A stretch of DNA of 56,058 bases from a virus. The notes under the pieces were generated by a model. The model saw only the letters and a list, made by a program, of their open reading frames with translations, was not told the DNA's origin and made no database searches. The first letter of the stretch is position 1; the number at the start of each line of letters is the position of its first letter. The DNA lies in IMG/VR virus record IMGVR_UViG_3300030102_004176, positions 1 through 56,058 of that record; one strand, written 5' to 3'. Shown here piece after piece: positions 8,447 to 17,797 of this stretch. The position numbers and the translations under genes are program-made.

Positions 8447-9816
8447 GCGCTAATCTTAAATTTTTTGTTTAATGCTTTAATAATAAACTCGTCAATGGTC
8501 GACCTAGCTAAAATATCTATATACGTTACTTTATTGTTTTGACCTATTCTATGGGCCCTATCTTCTGACTGTTGTCTTACTTCTAGATCATAATTATTGC
8601 TATAATAAATTACTGTGCTAGCTTTTGTAAGGTTAAGACCATAACCACCTGTTGTTGGATTTCCTACAAAGAAACGAACGTGTTTATTTCCCTGAAAGTT
8701 TTTTACAGCTGAAGTCCTAGCTTCAACAGGCACACTACCATAAATGGATACAACTGACATTGTTCCAAATTTGTCCTGTAACGTTTTAATAATAGTCTCT
8801 ATATTATGAACATAATTTGCCCAAATAATTACTTTACCATCAATCTCCTCAAGAATTCTTAACAACTCATCAAGTTTTGGATCTTCCAAACTTTGTTTTA
8901 CACCTTCATCTGTAACCATATAACCACAACAGACTTGATGCAATTTAATTATTTCTGTTAATTTATTTGTATAGCTGGCTTCTTTATCTTCAAGCACAGC
9001 ACGGGCAAACATTTTAAGTTGTGTATAAACTTTTAATTGATCACCTGTCATATCAACATATCTTTTTTCATATACTTTGTCTGGTAAATCAAGACAATCT
9101 TGTTTTTTTACACGATATGAGAAAGTTTTAAGTTTTTTTTCTAATTCATCAAGGTTGGTAAAATATAAAGGCAAGCTAAATTGTCTGCCTGTTGACCCTA
9201 GACCAATAGTTTTCATCACACAATAACGTGATCTAAATGCATAATAATTTGTAATACCTAACAGGTCTGGGTTAAGAAAACCACATTGACTAAATAAATC
9301 GAGTGGTGATTTTGTCACAGGTGAACCTGTTAATATTCTCTTATATCTTATAGATTTACATAATTTAGTAATTGTTTTTGTTCTTTTTGCTTGTCTGTTC
9401 TTAATAGTGGTAGCTTCATCGACGATGACCATTGCAGTATCTGCGTATTCATTTATAATATCTGTAACAATTTTTTCACCAGATTTACGAGAAAATGCTT
9501 CTATATTTATTAAAAAGAATGTTAATTTTTGTGATAGCCTTGCAAATTTTTTGTCTAATTTATGGATGCGAATTTCTGTGTCGACAGGACAATGAGTGTC
9601 TATTTCGTCCTTCCAATTACGATAAACCGAGTTTGGAGCCACTACCAAAACGACGTTAATTTTTTCTTGTTGATACAAATAGGCAGCGTTATCAATCGAA
9701 ACTTTTGTTTTACCCGTGCCCATTTCCATAAAATATGCATAATTAAATTTATCTGCACCTTCAATTAAAGCTTGTCTTTGATGTTCAAAAGGTTTGGTTT
9801 TATAGTCGTATCCCAT
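8410..9816 (-). CDS. SNF2/DEAD-like superfamily 2 DNA helicase
   Basis: 468 aa on the minus strand. Motif I is MGTGKTK (K36), motif II DEAT (133-136), motif III TGSP (SPVTKSP context). The C-terminal helicase lobe has GGYGLNLT and the SNF2-type motif VI DRAHRIGQ. It likely remodels or unwinds DNA during replication or recombination, an alternative replication-fork helicase in phages. It is the only large minus-strand gene in the window. Its own promoter reads out of the shared divergent region at 9828-9873, with a -10 so close to ATG that the transcript may be nearly leaderless. Confidence 0.9.
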   Translation of the reverse strand: MGYDYKTKPFEHQRQALIEGADKFNYAYFMEMGTGKTKVSIDNAAYLYQQEKINVVLVVAPNSVYRNWKDEIDTHCPVDTEIRIHKLDKKFARLSQKLTFFLINIEAFSRKSGEKIVTDIINEYADTAMVIVDEATTIKNRQAKRTKTITKLCKSIRYKRILTGSPVTKSPLDLFSQCGFLNPDLLGITNYYAFRSRYCVMKTIGLGSTGRQFSLPLYFTNLDELEKKLKTFSYRVKKQDCLDLPDKVYEKRYVDMTGDQLKVYTQLKMFARAVLEDKEASYTNKLTEIIKLHQVCCGYMVTDEGVKQSLEDPKLDELLRILEEIDGKVIIWANYVHNIETIIKTLQDKFGTMSVVSIYGSVPVEARTSAVKNFQGNKHVRFFVGNPTTGGYGLNLTKASTVIYYSNNYDLEVRQQSEDRAHRIGQNNKVTYIDILARSTIDEFIIKALNKKFKISAQTLGEEVLEYL

Positions 9817-9827
9817 ATATTTATAAG

Positions 9828-9873
9828 TTTATATTAAATATTTGTTGACAAGTCAATTGATAAATTTTAAACA
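9828..9873. promoter_or_regulatory. Divergent sigma70-type promoter pair with shared palindrome
   Basis: Minus strand: TTGACT (9851-9856 complement), 17-bp spacer, TATAAA (9828-9833 complement), reading into the SNF2 helicase. Plus strand: TTGACA (9845-9850), 17 bp, TAAACA (9868-9873), reading into the SSB/primase/polymerase operon. The two -35 boxes abut to form the palindrome TTGACAAGTCAA, so the promoters cannot easily be occupied together. The plus -10 is the weaker match. Confidence 0.6.
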
Positions 9874-9893
9874 TATATTGGAAAGGAGTTCTT

Positions 9894-10439
9894 ATGGACT
9901 TAGAAGCAGAATCTACCCGAATCAAGGTAGACACAGATGTCACTAAAGACATCGCACAATCTTGCAATAAGTTATTGGGACTTCAGGAACAAATGTCAAA
10001 GTGTGAAGAACATTTAAAAACCCTTCAAAACGAAGCACGTTTGCTTTCTGAACAAGAAATCCCTAACTTAATGCAACAAGCTGGCGTATCAATGCTTAAA
10101 TTAGCAGATGGATCATCTGTTGAGGTAAAGCCACAATATGCTGCAAAAATTCCTGTATCTAAACAAGGTGAAGCTTATACTTGGCTTCGTGATAACGGAT
10201 ATGGGGATATTATTAAAAATAATGTAACTGTTACTTTTGGAAAGTCTGAGGACAATGCCGCTCGGAGTGTCTTTCACGATCTTAAAGAAGCAGGACATAA
10301 TGTAGTTCAAAAGGAAAAAGTAGAACCTATGACACTAAAAGCATTTGTTAAAGAGCAAATACAGAATGGTCATAATATTCCTATGGATCTTTTTGGAGTA
10401 TATGTTGCTAACAAGACTAATATAAAAGGAGAAAAATAA
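9894..10439 (+). CDS. Conserved phage protein upstream of SSB, 181 aa
   Basis: Strong Shine-Dalgarno (GGAAAGGAG) before ATG. Residues 20-60 form a Leu/Glu/Gln-rich coiled coil; the rest is mixed alpha/beta with an SSVEVKPQYAAKIP segment that may be beta structure. It is the first gene of the plus-strand replication operon and is separated from the SSB-like gene by two bases. Similar genes beside phage SSBs are familiar to me, but I cannot name a function; a DNA-binding or SSB-partner role is a guess. Confidence 0.7.
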   Translation: MDLEAESTRIKVDTDVTKDIAQSCNKLLGLQEQMSKCEEHLKTLQNEARLLSEQEIPNLMQQAGVSMLKLADGSSVEVKPQYAAKIPVSKQGEAYTWLRDNGYGDIIKNNVTVTFGKSEDNAARSVFHDLKEAGHNVVQKEKVEPMTLKAFVKEQIQNGHNIPMDLFGVYVANKTNIKGEK

Positions 10440-10441
10440 TT

Positions 10442-11242
10442 ATGAACCAAGTCGCAACGAAAAAAGAAAACGCAGTACAATCTGTATCTGCTCTTGAAGA
10501 ATTTGCAGGACAAGGTGCTGAAAATATCACAGCTCGTGATACTAAGCTTCCTATTCTTAAAATTCTTTATTCTAACTCACCAGTGCTTGATGAAAGTGAT
10601 GGTAAATTTAACGAAAAAGCAAGACAAGGTGATATCTATAATGAAATCACAGGGTCCTTATATAAAGGTAAAGATGGAGTAATTGTTGTTCCGTGTTTAT
10701 ATATAAATACTTTCAATGAGTGGAAAGATAGGGGTGATTCTCCGGGACGTCCTATTGCCATACATACTGATCCATCTATTTTAAGACAAACGTCACGAGG
10801 TGATGATGGCAAAGATAGATTAGAAAATGGTAATTACATCGAAGACACAGGTAATCATTTTGTTTATATATTGAACAAAGATTATGAGCCTGTTGAAAGT
10901 GCTTTAATTACTATGAAATCTACGCAAAAGAAAAAATCTAAACTATGGAATTCTATGATTCAATCAAGAAGAATGAAAGGTAAAAATGGTTTTTTCTGTC
11001 CACCTTCTTGGGCAACAGCTTACAAACTAACTACGACAAAAGAGTCTAATTCACAAAACTCTTGGTATGGTTGGGTATGTGAGTTTGATAAAATTATAGC
11101 TGACTATGAAAAAACTTTACAAGTTACAAAAGATTTTTACGAAGGCGCTAAGTCATCTGAAATCTTTGGTAAAGTTGATTTCGGTCAAGAAAATGCTATG
11201 AACGAAACAAAGCCTAAAGAAAGTGGAGACGTACCCTTCTAA
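10442..11242 (+). CDS. Single-stranded DNA-binding protein (SSB-like)
   Basis: 266 aa. The core is beta-rich with many aromatic and basic residues (YINTFNEWKDRG, FVYILNKDY, SWYGWVCEFDKI). The protein ends in an acidic, disordered tail finishing GDVPF, the hallmark of bacterial and T7-like SSB tips that dock replication proteins. Its place directly before primase, helicase and DNA polymerase agrees. It probably coats unwound template and recruits the polymerase. Stop and next start overlap by one base. Confidence 0.75.
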   Translation: MNQVATKKENAVQSVSALEEFAGQGAENITARDTKLPILKILYSNSPVLDESDGKFNEKARQGDIYNEITGSLYKGKDGVIVVPCLYINTFNEWKDRGDSPGRPIAIHTDPSILRQTSRGDDGKDRLENGNYIEDTGNHFVYILNKDYEPVESALITMKSTQKKKSKLWNSMIQSRRMKGKNGFFCPPSWATAYKLTTTKESNSQNSWYGWVCEFDKIIADYEKTLQVTKDFYEGAKSSEIFGKVDFGQENAMNETKPKESGDVPF

Positions 11243-12822
11243 TGGAAGAAAAACTATTTTCACTTTTTAAAGGTGACAACACTCGTTATCTCAAGTCCTC
11301 TCTTACGGGAGAGGACGATGAGAGGGGCAAGAAGTCTGCTGAATATATCACGATACACGAACCAGTGACCAGCGCCATATGGAAACAACACCTTGAAGGC
11401 AAGCTCAGAGTTGGATTAAAACCTGAGATTGATGGTCAATGTAAGTGGGGTTGTATTGATGTAGATCCAAATAATTATAAAGATTATTCAGAAAAAAAGT
11501 ATGTAGAAATTATTAAAAAATATAAATTACCTTTCGTGCCAGTAAAATCAAAGTCTGGTGGACTACACATATTTGTATTTTTTAGTGATTTCGCTGAAGT
11601 TGATAAGGTAGTAAAAAAACTTGGTGAAATAAATCAACAATATTTTTTGGCTCAAGAAATATTTCCGTGTAATAAAGCAGTAAATATGCCTTATCATAAT
11701 GTAAATGCATCAATGGAATTTGCTTTTGACGATAATAATACACCAGTTATGGTTGGTAGATTTATTGAACTGGCTATGGAAAAAATGTTAGCTCCGCAGG
11801 ACTTTTATGGTTTGAAGGTCAGGGAATATGAAGCTGAGTCACAATGGAGCAGCTATCCACCCTGTGTGCAAAAACTAATACAAGAGGGTTGGAGTGGGTC
11901 TAACCGCAATAATTTTTTGTTTAATGTTTTAGTATTGGAATCCAAAAAAGATTCATCTTTATCAGTACAACAGCTTGAACAAATAGCTATTGCTCGAAAT
12001 ACACAAATATTTGCAAAGCCTTTACCCACGTCTGAAGTAATAGCGCTAGCAAAGTCTGTGTCAAAAGGTGGTTACCAGTTTCAATGTCCACCAAAACATC
12101 CTGAATATCAGCCCATTTGCAATAAAGATTTATGTAAAACAAGAAGTTTAGGAATCGGTGAAGCAGTACCAGAAATTATTGATCAGTTTGAAAATATAAA
12201 ATATATACAAGATACAAAAAGCATTTGGTATGAGTTTGATTACAAAGGTCAACATATATCTGTAACACCGGAGGATATGAAAGACGAAAAATCTTTTAGG
12301 GTTAAGCTACTAAGACATAGGGTTTATTGGCTAACTTTACCCAAACCTAGAAAAGGTCCTAGTCCTTTTGAACTTTTAATGAAAGGCATCGTAGATCAAG
12401 CTGAAGAAAGTCAAGAACATGTCTACGCAGACACACTTGAAGAAGAACGCTATTCTTTACTAAAGGATTTCTTTGAATCACATATAGAACAAGACAAGTT
12501 TGACAAACTTAAAGATGGCTATGTGGTATTAGATAGTAAGTCAAATGTGTGCTATTTTAAAAGACTAACATTAGATAAATTTATAAAAAAGAATGCTACA
12601 AAAGTATTTAACACGACAGCTGATGCTCTTAGATTGCTTGGTTGTAAAAGAAAAGATTACCACGAAGGCGAGAAAAATGTATGGAATGTAGAGATGCCAG
12701 AGTTTGTAAACCACCAGGCTTTGAAACCAAAAACAAAAGAAACAGAAAGTGAAATGGATGATAGCTATCACGACAAATTCAGACCTGCACAAGCACAAGC
12801 TGATACACAAAAAGACAATTAA
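11242..12822 (+). CDS. Archaeo-eukaryotic-type (AEP) DNA primase
   Basis: 526 aa. The AEP active-site pattern is visible: GCIDVDPNN with D73 and D75 as metal ligands, and the His motif KSGGLHIFVFF with H109. A Cys/His cluster (CPPKHPEY, then CNKDLCKTRSLGIG, near 284-307) resembles the zinc or iron-sulphur element that follows TOTE/PriCT-type primases. The C-terminal ~200 residues are helical and could be a partner-binding region. It should prime phage replication with the neighbouring helicase and polymerase. It overlaps the next gene by 65 bp from the start I chose there. Confidence 0.8.
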   Translation: MEEKLFSLFKGDNTRYLKSSLTGEDDERGKKSAEYITIHEPVTSAIWKQHLEGKLRVGLKPEIDGQCKWGCIDVDPNNYKDYSEKKYVEIIKKYKLPFVPVKSKSGGLHIFVFFSDFAEVDKVVKKLGEINQQYFLAQEIFPCNKAVNMPYHNVNASMEFAFDDNNTPVMVGRFIELAMEKMLAPQDFYGLKVREYEAESQWSSYPPCVQKLIQEGWSGSNRNNFLFNVLVLESKKDSSLSVQQLEQIAIARNTQIFAKPLPTSEVIALAKSVSKGGYQFQCPPKHPEYQPICNKDLCKTRSLGIGEAVPEIIDQFENIKYIQDTKSIWYEFDYKGQHISVTPEDMKDEKSFRVKLLRHRVYWLTLPKPRKGPSPFELLMKGIVDQAEESQEHVYADTLEEERYSLLKDFFESHIEQDKFDKLKDGYVVLDSKSNVCYFKRLTLDKFIKKNATKVFNTTADALRLLGCKRKDYHEGEKNVWNVEMPEFVNHQALKPKTKETESEMDDSYHDKFRPAQAQADTQKDN

Positions 12823-14380
12823 AATATTCGGACCACCTGGTACAGGTAAAACTTATACTCTTATTGAACGTGTTTTAAAAAAACATCTTGCCAAGGGGGT
12901 TCATCCTAAAGACATAGCCTTCATATCTTTTACAAACAAAGCCGTAAATACAGCACGGGATAGGGCTTTAGCAACTTTTACAGAATATACAGAAGATGAC
13001 TTTCAAAGATTTAAAACACTACATAAATATTGTAGGCGTTATTTTGAGGAAGAGGTTTTTGATCCAAAGAATTGTATGCTTGATTATGCACTACAAGCTA
13101 AAATAATAAAATCTTCAGATGGTCGTTTATCAGATGATAATTTTACATATAAAGATTGGTCTCTTGGTATCTATGACAAAGCAAGAAATATGATGACGGA
13201 TCCACGTTTAATTTATAAGAAAGAATCTTATAAAAGAGATAGTCTTGATATATTTTTAAGAAAAATTAACACGTATGAAAATTACAAAAAAGACAGCTTT
13301 ATAGATTTTACAGATATGATTGAAAGATCAATTGATGAAGTTGACTTTCCTCCACTAGAGATATTAATTTTAGATGAAGCTCAAGACTTTACACCTTTAC
13401 AGTGGTCAGTAATATATAAAATGTGTTCAAAAGTAAAAAGAATTTATTTAGCTGGTGATGATGATCAGGGTATTTATAAATGGAATGGAGCTGACCCTAA
13501 ATATTTCACCACTTATTTTCCAGGACGCAAAGTCATATTAAGAAAGACTAGAAGGTTTGGTGAAGCCATACATCATTTCTCACAAATAATAAGACGTGGT
13601 ATATTAGATAGTGTTGAGAAGGATTATGAAGCTTTGCAAAAAGATGGAGCTGTAAAAAGATATCTAAATTTCAATGAAGTTCCAATAGGTAAATTGCCTG
13701 GCACTTGGTACATACTTGGTAGAGTAAACACAACTGTTAACGAACTTAGAATGTGTGCTAAAGATGCAGGCTTATACTATGGTGATAATAGGGGCAACAG
13801 ATCATTTGACATCAAACAGTGGGCGGCTATTAAAGCCTGGACAAAAATTTCTAAAAATAAAAAGATAAACAAGAAAGAAGCTGAGCTTATGTATAAGTAT
13901 ATTAGGGAGCTGCAAGACTTAAGTTTTAGAAGAGATAAGTTTTGGCATAATTTACCTGATTATCAAGAGTATGATTTCAAAGGTTTAAAAGATTGGTGTG
14001 GTTTAGATTTACCAGATGAATCAAAAGATAAACCTTGGTGGGAAATATTACAACGTAATTTTAAACCTGAGCAAATAACTTATTTTATTAGGTTGTTAAA
14101 AAGATACGGAGCTAGGCAACTTAACGCAGAACCTCAAATAATAATAGATACAATACATTCTGTAAAAGGTGGTGAAGCTGATAATGTGTTAATATATTCA
14201 AAAACTAATTGGCCTTCTGCATTTAGAAATAAGAATATATCTGAAAAATCAGACGAAAAAAGGGTATATTATACAGGGGTTACAAGAGCAAAAAACACTT
14301 TACATATTTTATCCACAGACTATAAATATAACTATCCTATTGGTTCAGATTATTTTGTGTATTTGCAGGAGAAAAAATGA
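12758..14380 (+). CDS. UvrD/Rep-like superfamily 1 DNA helicase
   Basis: Motif I GPPGTGKT (25-32), Ia SFTNKA, II LDEAQD, III AGDDDQGIYKWNGAD, V-like DTIHSVKGGEADNV and VI YTGVTRAK are all present and in order, so this is an intact SF1A 3'-5' helicase of about 540 aa. The start is uncertain: ATG 12758 lies inside the primase gene and GTG 12749 is also possible; little Shine-Dalgarno is visible at either. It probably serves as the replicative or recombination helicase. It ends 4 bp into the DUF3310-like gene. Confidence 0.9.
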   Translation: MIAITTNSDLHKHKLIHKKTIKIFGPPGTGKTYTLIERVLKKHLAKGVHPKDIAFISFTNKAVNTARDRALATFTEYTEDDFQRFKTLHKYCRRYFEEEVFDPKNCMLDYALQAKIIKSSDGRLSDDNFTYKDWSLGIYDKARNMMTDPRLIYKKESYKRDSLDIFLRKINTYENYKKDSFIDFTDMIERSIDEVDFPPLEILILDEAQDFTPLQWSVIYKMCSKVKRIYLAGDDDQGIYKWNGADPKYFTTYFPGRKVILRKTRRFGEAIHHFSQIIRRGILDSVEKDYEALQKDGAVKRYLNFNEVPIGKLPGTWYILGRVNTTVNELRMCAKDAGLYYGDNRGNRSFDIKQWAAIKAWTKISKNKKINKKEAELMYKYIRELQDLSFRRDKFWHNLPDYQEYDFKGLKDWCGLDLPDESKDKPWWEILQRNFKPEQITYFIRLLKRYGARQLNAEPQIIIDTIHSVKGGEADNVLIYSKTNWPSAFRNKNISEKSDEKRVYYTGVTRAKNTLHILSTDYKYNYPIGSDYFVYLQEKK

Positions 14381-14577
14381 GTATATGGGAAAAAGGTGGT
14401 AAGCATTATAAAAGTTTTAAAATACAACCTTCAAAATTTATCAATGAAAACAAGTTACTATTTGCAGAAGGCAACGTAATAAAGTATGTTTGTAGGCATA
14501 GAAATAAAAACGGCAAAGAAGATATACAAAAAGCAATTCATTATTTAGAAATGATCATTGAAAGAGACTATGACTAG
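14377..14577 (+). CDS. DUF3310-like small protein
   Basis: 66 aa. The pattern HYKSFKIQPSKFI followed by GNVIKYVCRHRNKNGKEDI and AIHYLEMII matches the DUF3310 family found beside phage nucleotide-metabolism and replication genes ('Y...IQP...F....L.F..GNVIKYV.R...K......DL.KA..YL'). Its biochemical role is not settled in what I know. It is translationally coupled on both sides (ATGA upstream; 8-bp overlap with the polymerase). Confidence 0.75.
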   Translation: MSIWEKGGKHYKSFKIQPSKFINENKLLFAEGNVIKYVCRHRNKNGKEDIQKAIHYLEMIIERDYD

Positions 14578-16441
14578 TTTACAACTAACATTTAATTTTA
14601 AAAAACACATATGGTCAGCTCCTAGTGATTACAGAGATTTATCTGATGCAAAAGAAATTGCCATAGATTTAGAAACTAGAGATGATGGTATAACAAAAGG
14701 TATTGGAGCAGGTTGGGCTACAGGTGCTGGTGAGATAATAGGTTTTGCTGTAGCAACTGAGGGTTGGCAAGGATATTACCCTTTTGGTCATTTTGGTGGT
14801 GGTAACTTAATTAAAGAACAAGTTATGCGGTATATGCATGATGTATGTAGTCTACCTTGCACCAAAATTTTTCATAATGCTCAATATGATGTAGGTTGGT
14901 TACAAGCATATGGTATCGATGTCAAGGGTGAGATAATAGATACTATGGTAGCTGGCGCCCTAATAGACGAGAATAGATATACTTATAAATTGAATGCGCT
15001 AGCCAAAGATTACATTGGAGAATTAAAAGCTGAAACTGACTTGATTGAAGCGGCTAAGGCGCATGGTGTTGACCCTAAGATGGAAATGTGGAAGCTGCCC
15101 GCTGAACATGTAGGATATTATGCGGAACAAGATGCACGGCTCACGTACCTTCTGTGGCAACGATTTAAACATGAGATAAGACAACAGAATCTTGAAACTA
15201 TTTGGGAGTTAGAAAAAAATTTGTTACCTATATTAATTCGAATGCGTAAGCAAGGTATAAGAGTAAACGTTGAGAAAGCTGAACAATTACAGGTAGATTT
15301 TAGTAAAAAAGAAAAAGCACTATTAAGTAATATAAAAAAACTAGTTGGCAAAGATGTAGACATTTGGGCAGCCAGACAAATAGGATTTGCATTTGATAAG
15401 TTAGGTATAGACTATCCAAAAACACCAAAAACAGGTGAGCCTAGCTTTACACAGAATTGGCTGATGAATTCAAAACAAGAAATATCTAAACTAATTGTAG
15501 AGGCTCGTGAGATAAATAAATTTCACAATACATTTTTAAATTCAATTATGAAATACGAACACAAAGGTCGTATTCACGGAGAAATAAACCAACTGCGTTC
15601 AGATTCAGGTGGCACTGTATCAGGAAGACTAAGTATGTCTAATCCTAATTTACAACAGCTGCCTGCAAGGAATAAGGATTTCGGTCCTTTAATCAGAGGC
15701 CTTTTTCTCCCTGAGGAAGGCCATAAGTGGGGTTCTTTTGATTATTCTCAACAAGAGCCTCGCTTAGTTGTACACTATGCTGCAAGTATTGGTGAGGGTT
15801 ACGAAGGCAGTCAAGAGTTAGTTGAAGCGTACACTAACGCTGACGCAGACTTTCATCAAACTGTCGCTGATCTTGTTGGCATAGATCGTAAACAAGCTAA
15901 AACAATTGGACTTGGTCTTATGTATGGTATGGGCAAAAACAAACTGGCAAATATGTTAGGTGTATCTTTCGATGAGGCTAAAGAATTAATAAACAAATAT
16001 AATAAAAGAGCTCCTTTTGTTAAAATGTTATCTGATAGATGTATGCAAAAAGCAAATTCAGAAGGTGTAATTAGGACTAAGTTAGGTCGTAAATGTCGTT
16101 TTGAAATGTGGGAACCGAAAGATTTTGGTGTTCATACACCCGAGCGGTTTGAGAATGCTTCAGCTAAATATGGATCTAGCAATATTAAAAGAGCTTTTAC
16201 ATATAAGGCGTTAAACAGATTAATACAAGGTTCAGCTGCTGACCAAACTAAACAAGCAGTGGTTGAATGTCATAAAAATGGTTTTACTCCCATTTTGCAA
16301 ATACACGATGAATTGTGTTTTAATTTGATTAATGATGAGGATGTAAATAAAATAAAGAGAGTGATGGAGGGTTGCGTGAAACTAAAAGTTCCAAGTGTAG
16401 TTGACGTAGCGATAGGAAAAGACTTCGGTGAAGCTTCCTAA
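14570..16441 (+). CDS. polA: Family A DNA polymerase with 3'-5' exonuclease domain
   Basis: About 623 aa from ATG 14570 (an earlier TTG is less likely). Exonuclease motifs: IDLET (D33, E35), HNAQYDVGWL and YYAEQDARLTY. Polymerase motif A is FDYSQQEPR with D391. Motif B runs from R440 through K444, L448 and Y452 (KTIGLGLMYG). Motif C is IHDEL with H579 and D580. All catalytic residues are intact, so this is the replicative enzyme. The residue equivalent to E. coli Pol I Phe762 is Leu448. There is no 5' nuclease domain. The stop overlaps a tiny convergent gene. Confidence 0.95.
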   Translation: MTSLQLTFNFKKHIWSAPSDYRDLSDAKEIAIDLETRDDGITKGIGAGWATGAGEIIGFAVATEGWQGYYPFGHFGGGNLIKEQVMRYMHDVCSLPCTKIFHNAQYDVGWLQAYGIDVKGEIIDTMVAGALIDENRYTYKLNALAKDYIGELKAETDLIEAAKAHGVDPKMEMWKLPAEHVGYYAEQDARLTYLLWQRFKHEIRQQNLETIWELEKNLLPILIRMRKQGIRVNVEKAEQLQVDFSKKEKALLSNIKKLVGKDVDIWAARQIGFAFDKLGIDYPKTPKTGEPSFTQNWLMNSKQEISKLIVEAREINKFHNTFLNSIMKYEHKGRIHGEINQLRSDSGGTVSGRLSMSNPNLQQLPARNKDFGPLIRGLFLPEEGHKWGSFDYSQQEPRLVVHYAASIGEGYEGSQELVEAYTNADADFHQTVADLVGIDRKQAKTIGLGLMYGMGKNKLANMLGVSFDEAKELINKYNKRAPFVKMLSDRCMQKANSEGVIRTKLGRKCRFEMWEPKDFGVHTPERFENASAKYGSSNIKRAFTYKALNRLIQGSAADQTKQAVVECHKNGFTPILQIHDELCFNLINDEDVNKIKRVMEGCVKLKVPSVVDVAIGKDFGEAS

Positions 16442-16605
16442 TAATTTATTTTAGCATTAGCTATGTCTTTCTGGATAATTTTTTCTTTTATAAGATCAAT
16501 TTTTCCTTCCAGATCCTTCATATCAACAGAATATACACCTTTAGTCAGATACATATGATTCCATTGATTTTCTAACGCCATCTTTTCTGCAATAAGTGCA
16601 TTCAT
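16438..16605 (-). CDS. Small minus-strand protein, 55 aa, unknown
   Basis: Reading the minus strand gives a 55-residue charged helical protein (starts MNALIAEKMALENQ; KDLEGKIDLIKEKII near the end) with a good Shine-Dalgarno, AGGAG, 6-7 bases before ATG. A TTGACA/TATTAT promoter lies upstream on the same strand. The stop shares bases with the DNA polymerase stop (4-bp convergent overlap). The likely fold is a short coiled coil. Function unknown; it could be a regulator or inhibitor. Confidence 0.65.
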   Translation of the reverse strand: MNALIAEKMALENQWNHMYLTKGVYSVDMKDLEGKIDLIKEKIIQKDIANAKINY

Positions 16606-16623
16606 TACGTTTCTCCTACTAAC

Positions 16624-16686
16624 ATAATATAATTTTTTGATATTTTGTCAATATTTCTTGACCTGCCCCACATTATCCTATATATT
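16624..16686. promoter_or_regulatory. Divergent promoter pair
   Basis: Minus: TTGACA (complement of 16646-16651), 16 bp, TATTAT (complement of 16624-16629), for the 55-aa gene. Plus: TTGACC (16658-16663), 17 bp, TATATT (16681-16686). The plus -10 ends six bases before the ATG at 16693, so transcription would start at or next to the A of ATG, giving a leaderless message. Confidence 0.6.
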
Positions 16687-16692
16687 TAGGAT

Positions 16693-16947
16693 ATGAAAAC
16701 ATTTATTAAATCAAAAAGAACAATAAGTTTTTTACAACAAATAGAAAAGGCTCTACGACAAGTTGAAGCCACTGATTTTAGGGGCAATCCTTATGATGAT
16801 GGTGATGTCGCTGAGCATGTGAAAGATTTTAAAAAAATTGTATATCAATGTCCTGACACAGGTGTAGAACATCAAGTATTTGGCACAGATTTAGCAGCAG
16901 CTATGATAAAATCAGAAAACTTGGCTAAATGTGGGCAAGATGACTAA
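16693..16947 (+). CDS. Hypothetical protein, 84 aa
   Basis: Basic N-terminal helix (KTFIKSKRTISFLQQIEKAL) followed by an acidic region (NPYDDGDVAEHVKDF) and a short part with Cys residues. It is the first gene of the transcript that also carries the PAPS-reductase-like gene, with which it overlaps by 8 bp. The predicted promoter leaves essentially no untranslated leader. No family recognised. Confidence 0.6.
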   Translation: MKTFIKSKRTISFLQQIEKALRQVEATDFRGNPYDDGDVAEHVKDFKKIVYQCPDTGVEHQVFGTDLAAAMIKSENLAKCGQDD

Positions 16948-17785
16948 CCCTTTTTTGTTAGAAACTCCTGGTGTCATAAACTTTTCCGGAGGCAGAACGT
17001 CTGGCTTTATGTTGCGAAAAATACTAGATGCTTTCGATGATAAGCTACCAAAAGATTTACCCGTTTGTTTTGCTAACACCGGTAAAGAGATGCCACAAAC
17101 TTTAGATTTTGTGCACGAGTGCTCTACAAAATGGAGTGTTCCTATTGTGTGGATGGAGTGGGATGATCAATCAGAAAACCATTTAAAAATTGTTGATTAT
17201 GAAACAGCATCAAGAAAAGGTGAACCTTATGAAAAATTAATAGACAGTAAAAGATTTTTACCTAACCCTGTTACAAGATATTGTACGTCTTATTTAAAAA
17301 TTAAAACTATGCGGGCATATTGTATGTTTCATTTAGGTTTTGAACATTGGATGTCTTATGTGGGTCTTAGATATGATGAGCCACATAGGGTAGCTAGACT
17401 GTCCAATCGTAATAAAAAAGAAAGATGGGAAACAGAAGCACCTTTACATAATGCAAAAATTACAGTGCAAAATGTTTTTGATTTCTGGAAAGATAATGAT
17501 TTTGATTTACGTTTACCAAATATTGGTGGTAAAACACCACAAGGTAATTGTGATTTGTGTTTTTTAAAAGGTGCAAACACAATAAAAAATATAATGAAAT
17601 CAGACCCAAAATTAGCTGATTGGTGGATATCTCAAGAAAGTAAAAAGATGGGCACGGGAAATGATCGTGCTGCATACTTTCGTAAGGACAGACCAAGCTA
17701 CGCTAAATTACTACAAAACACTGAAAATCAACTTGAATTATTTGAGTTTGATCAAGCAACCGATACATGTTTTTGTCACGATTAG
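16940..17785 (+). CDS. PAPS-reductase-like adenine nucleotide alpha hydrolase
   Basis: The N-terminus carries a PP-loop of ATP pyrophosphatases (INFSGGRTSGFML, residues 13-25), followed by VCFANTGKEMPQTLDFV, the second signature of the phosphoadenosine-phosphosulphate reductase family. A Cys pair in GNCDLCFLKG and a terminal CFC could bind a metal or a cluster. Phage members are common, and whether they reduce PAPS or activate another substrate (as DndC- or tRNA-thiolation-type relatives do) is unresolved. I use ATG 16940 rather than GTG 16931. Confidence 0.8.
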   Translation: MTNPFLLETPGVINFSGGRTSGFMLRKILDAFDDKLPKDLPVCFANTGKEMPQTLDFVHECSTKWSVPIVWMEWDDQSENHLKIVDYETASRKGEPYEKLIDSKRFLPNPVTRYCTSYLKIKTMRAYCMFHLGFEHWMSYVGLRYDEPHRVARLSNRNKKERWETEAPLHNAKITVQNVFDFWKDNDFDLRLPNIGGKTPQGNCDLCFLKGANTIKNIMKSDPKLADWWISQESKKMGTGNDRAAYFRKDRPSYAKLLQNTENQLELFEFDQATDTCFCHD

Positions 17786-17797
17786 AAAGGAGAAATT

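Noticed and set aside
8410-9816. Plus-strand frames of 62 and 68 aa within the SNF2 helicase gene
   Set aside because: They are antisense to intact helicase motifs and have no ribosome site.
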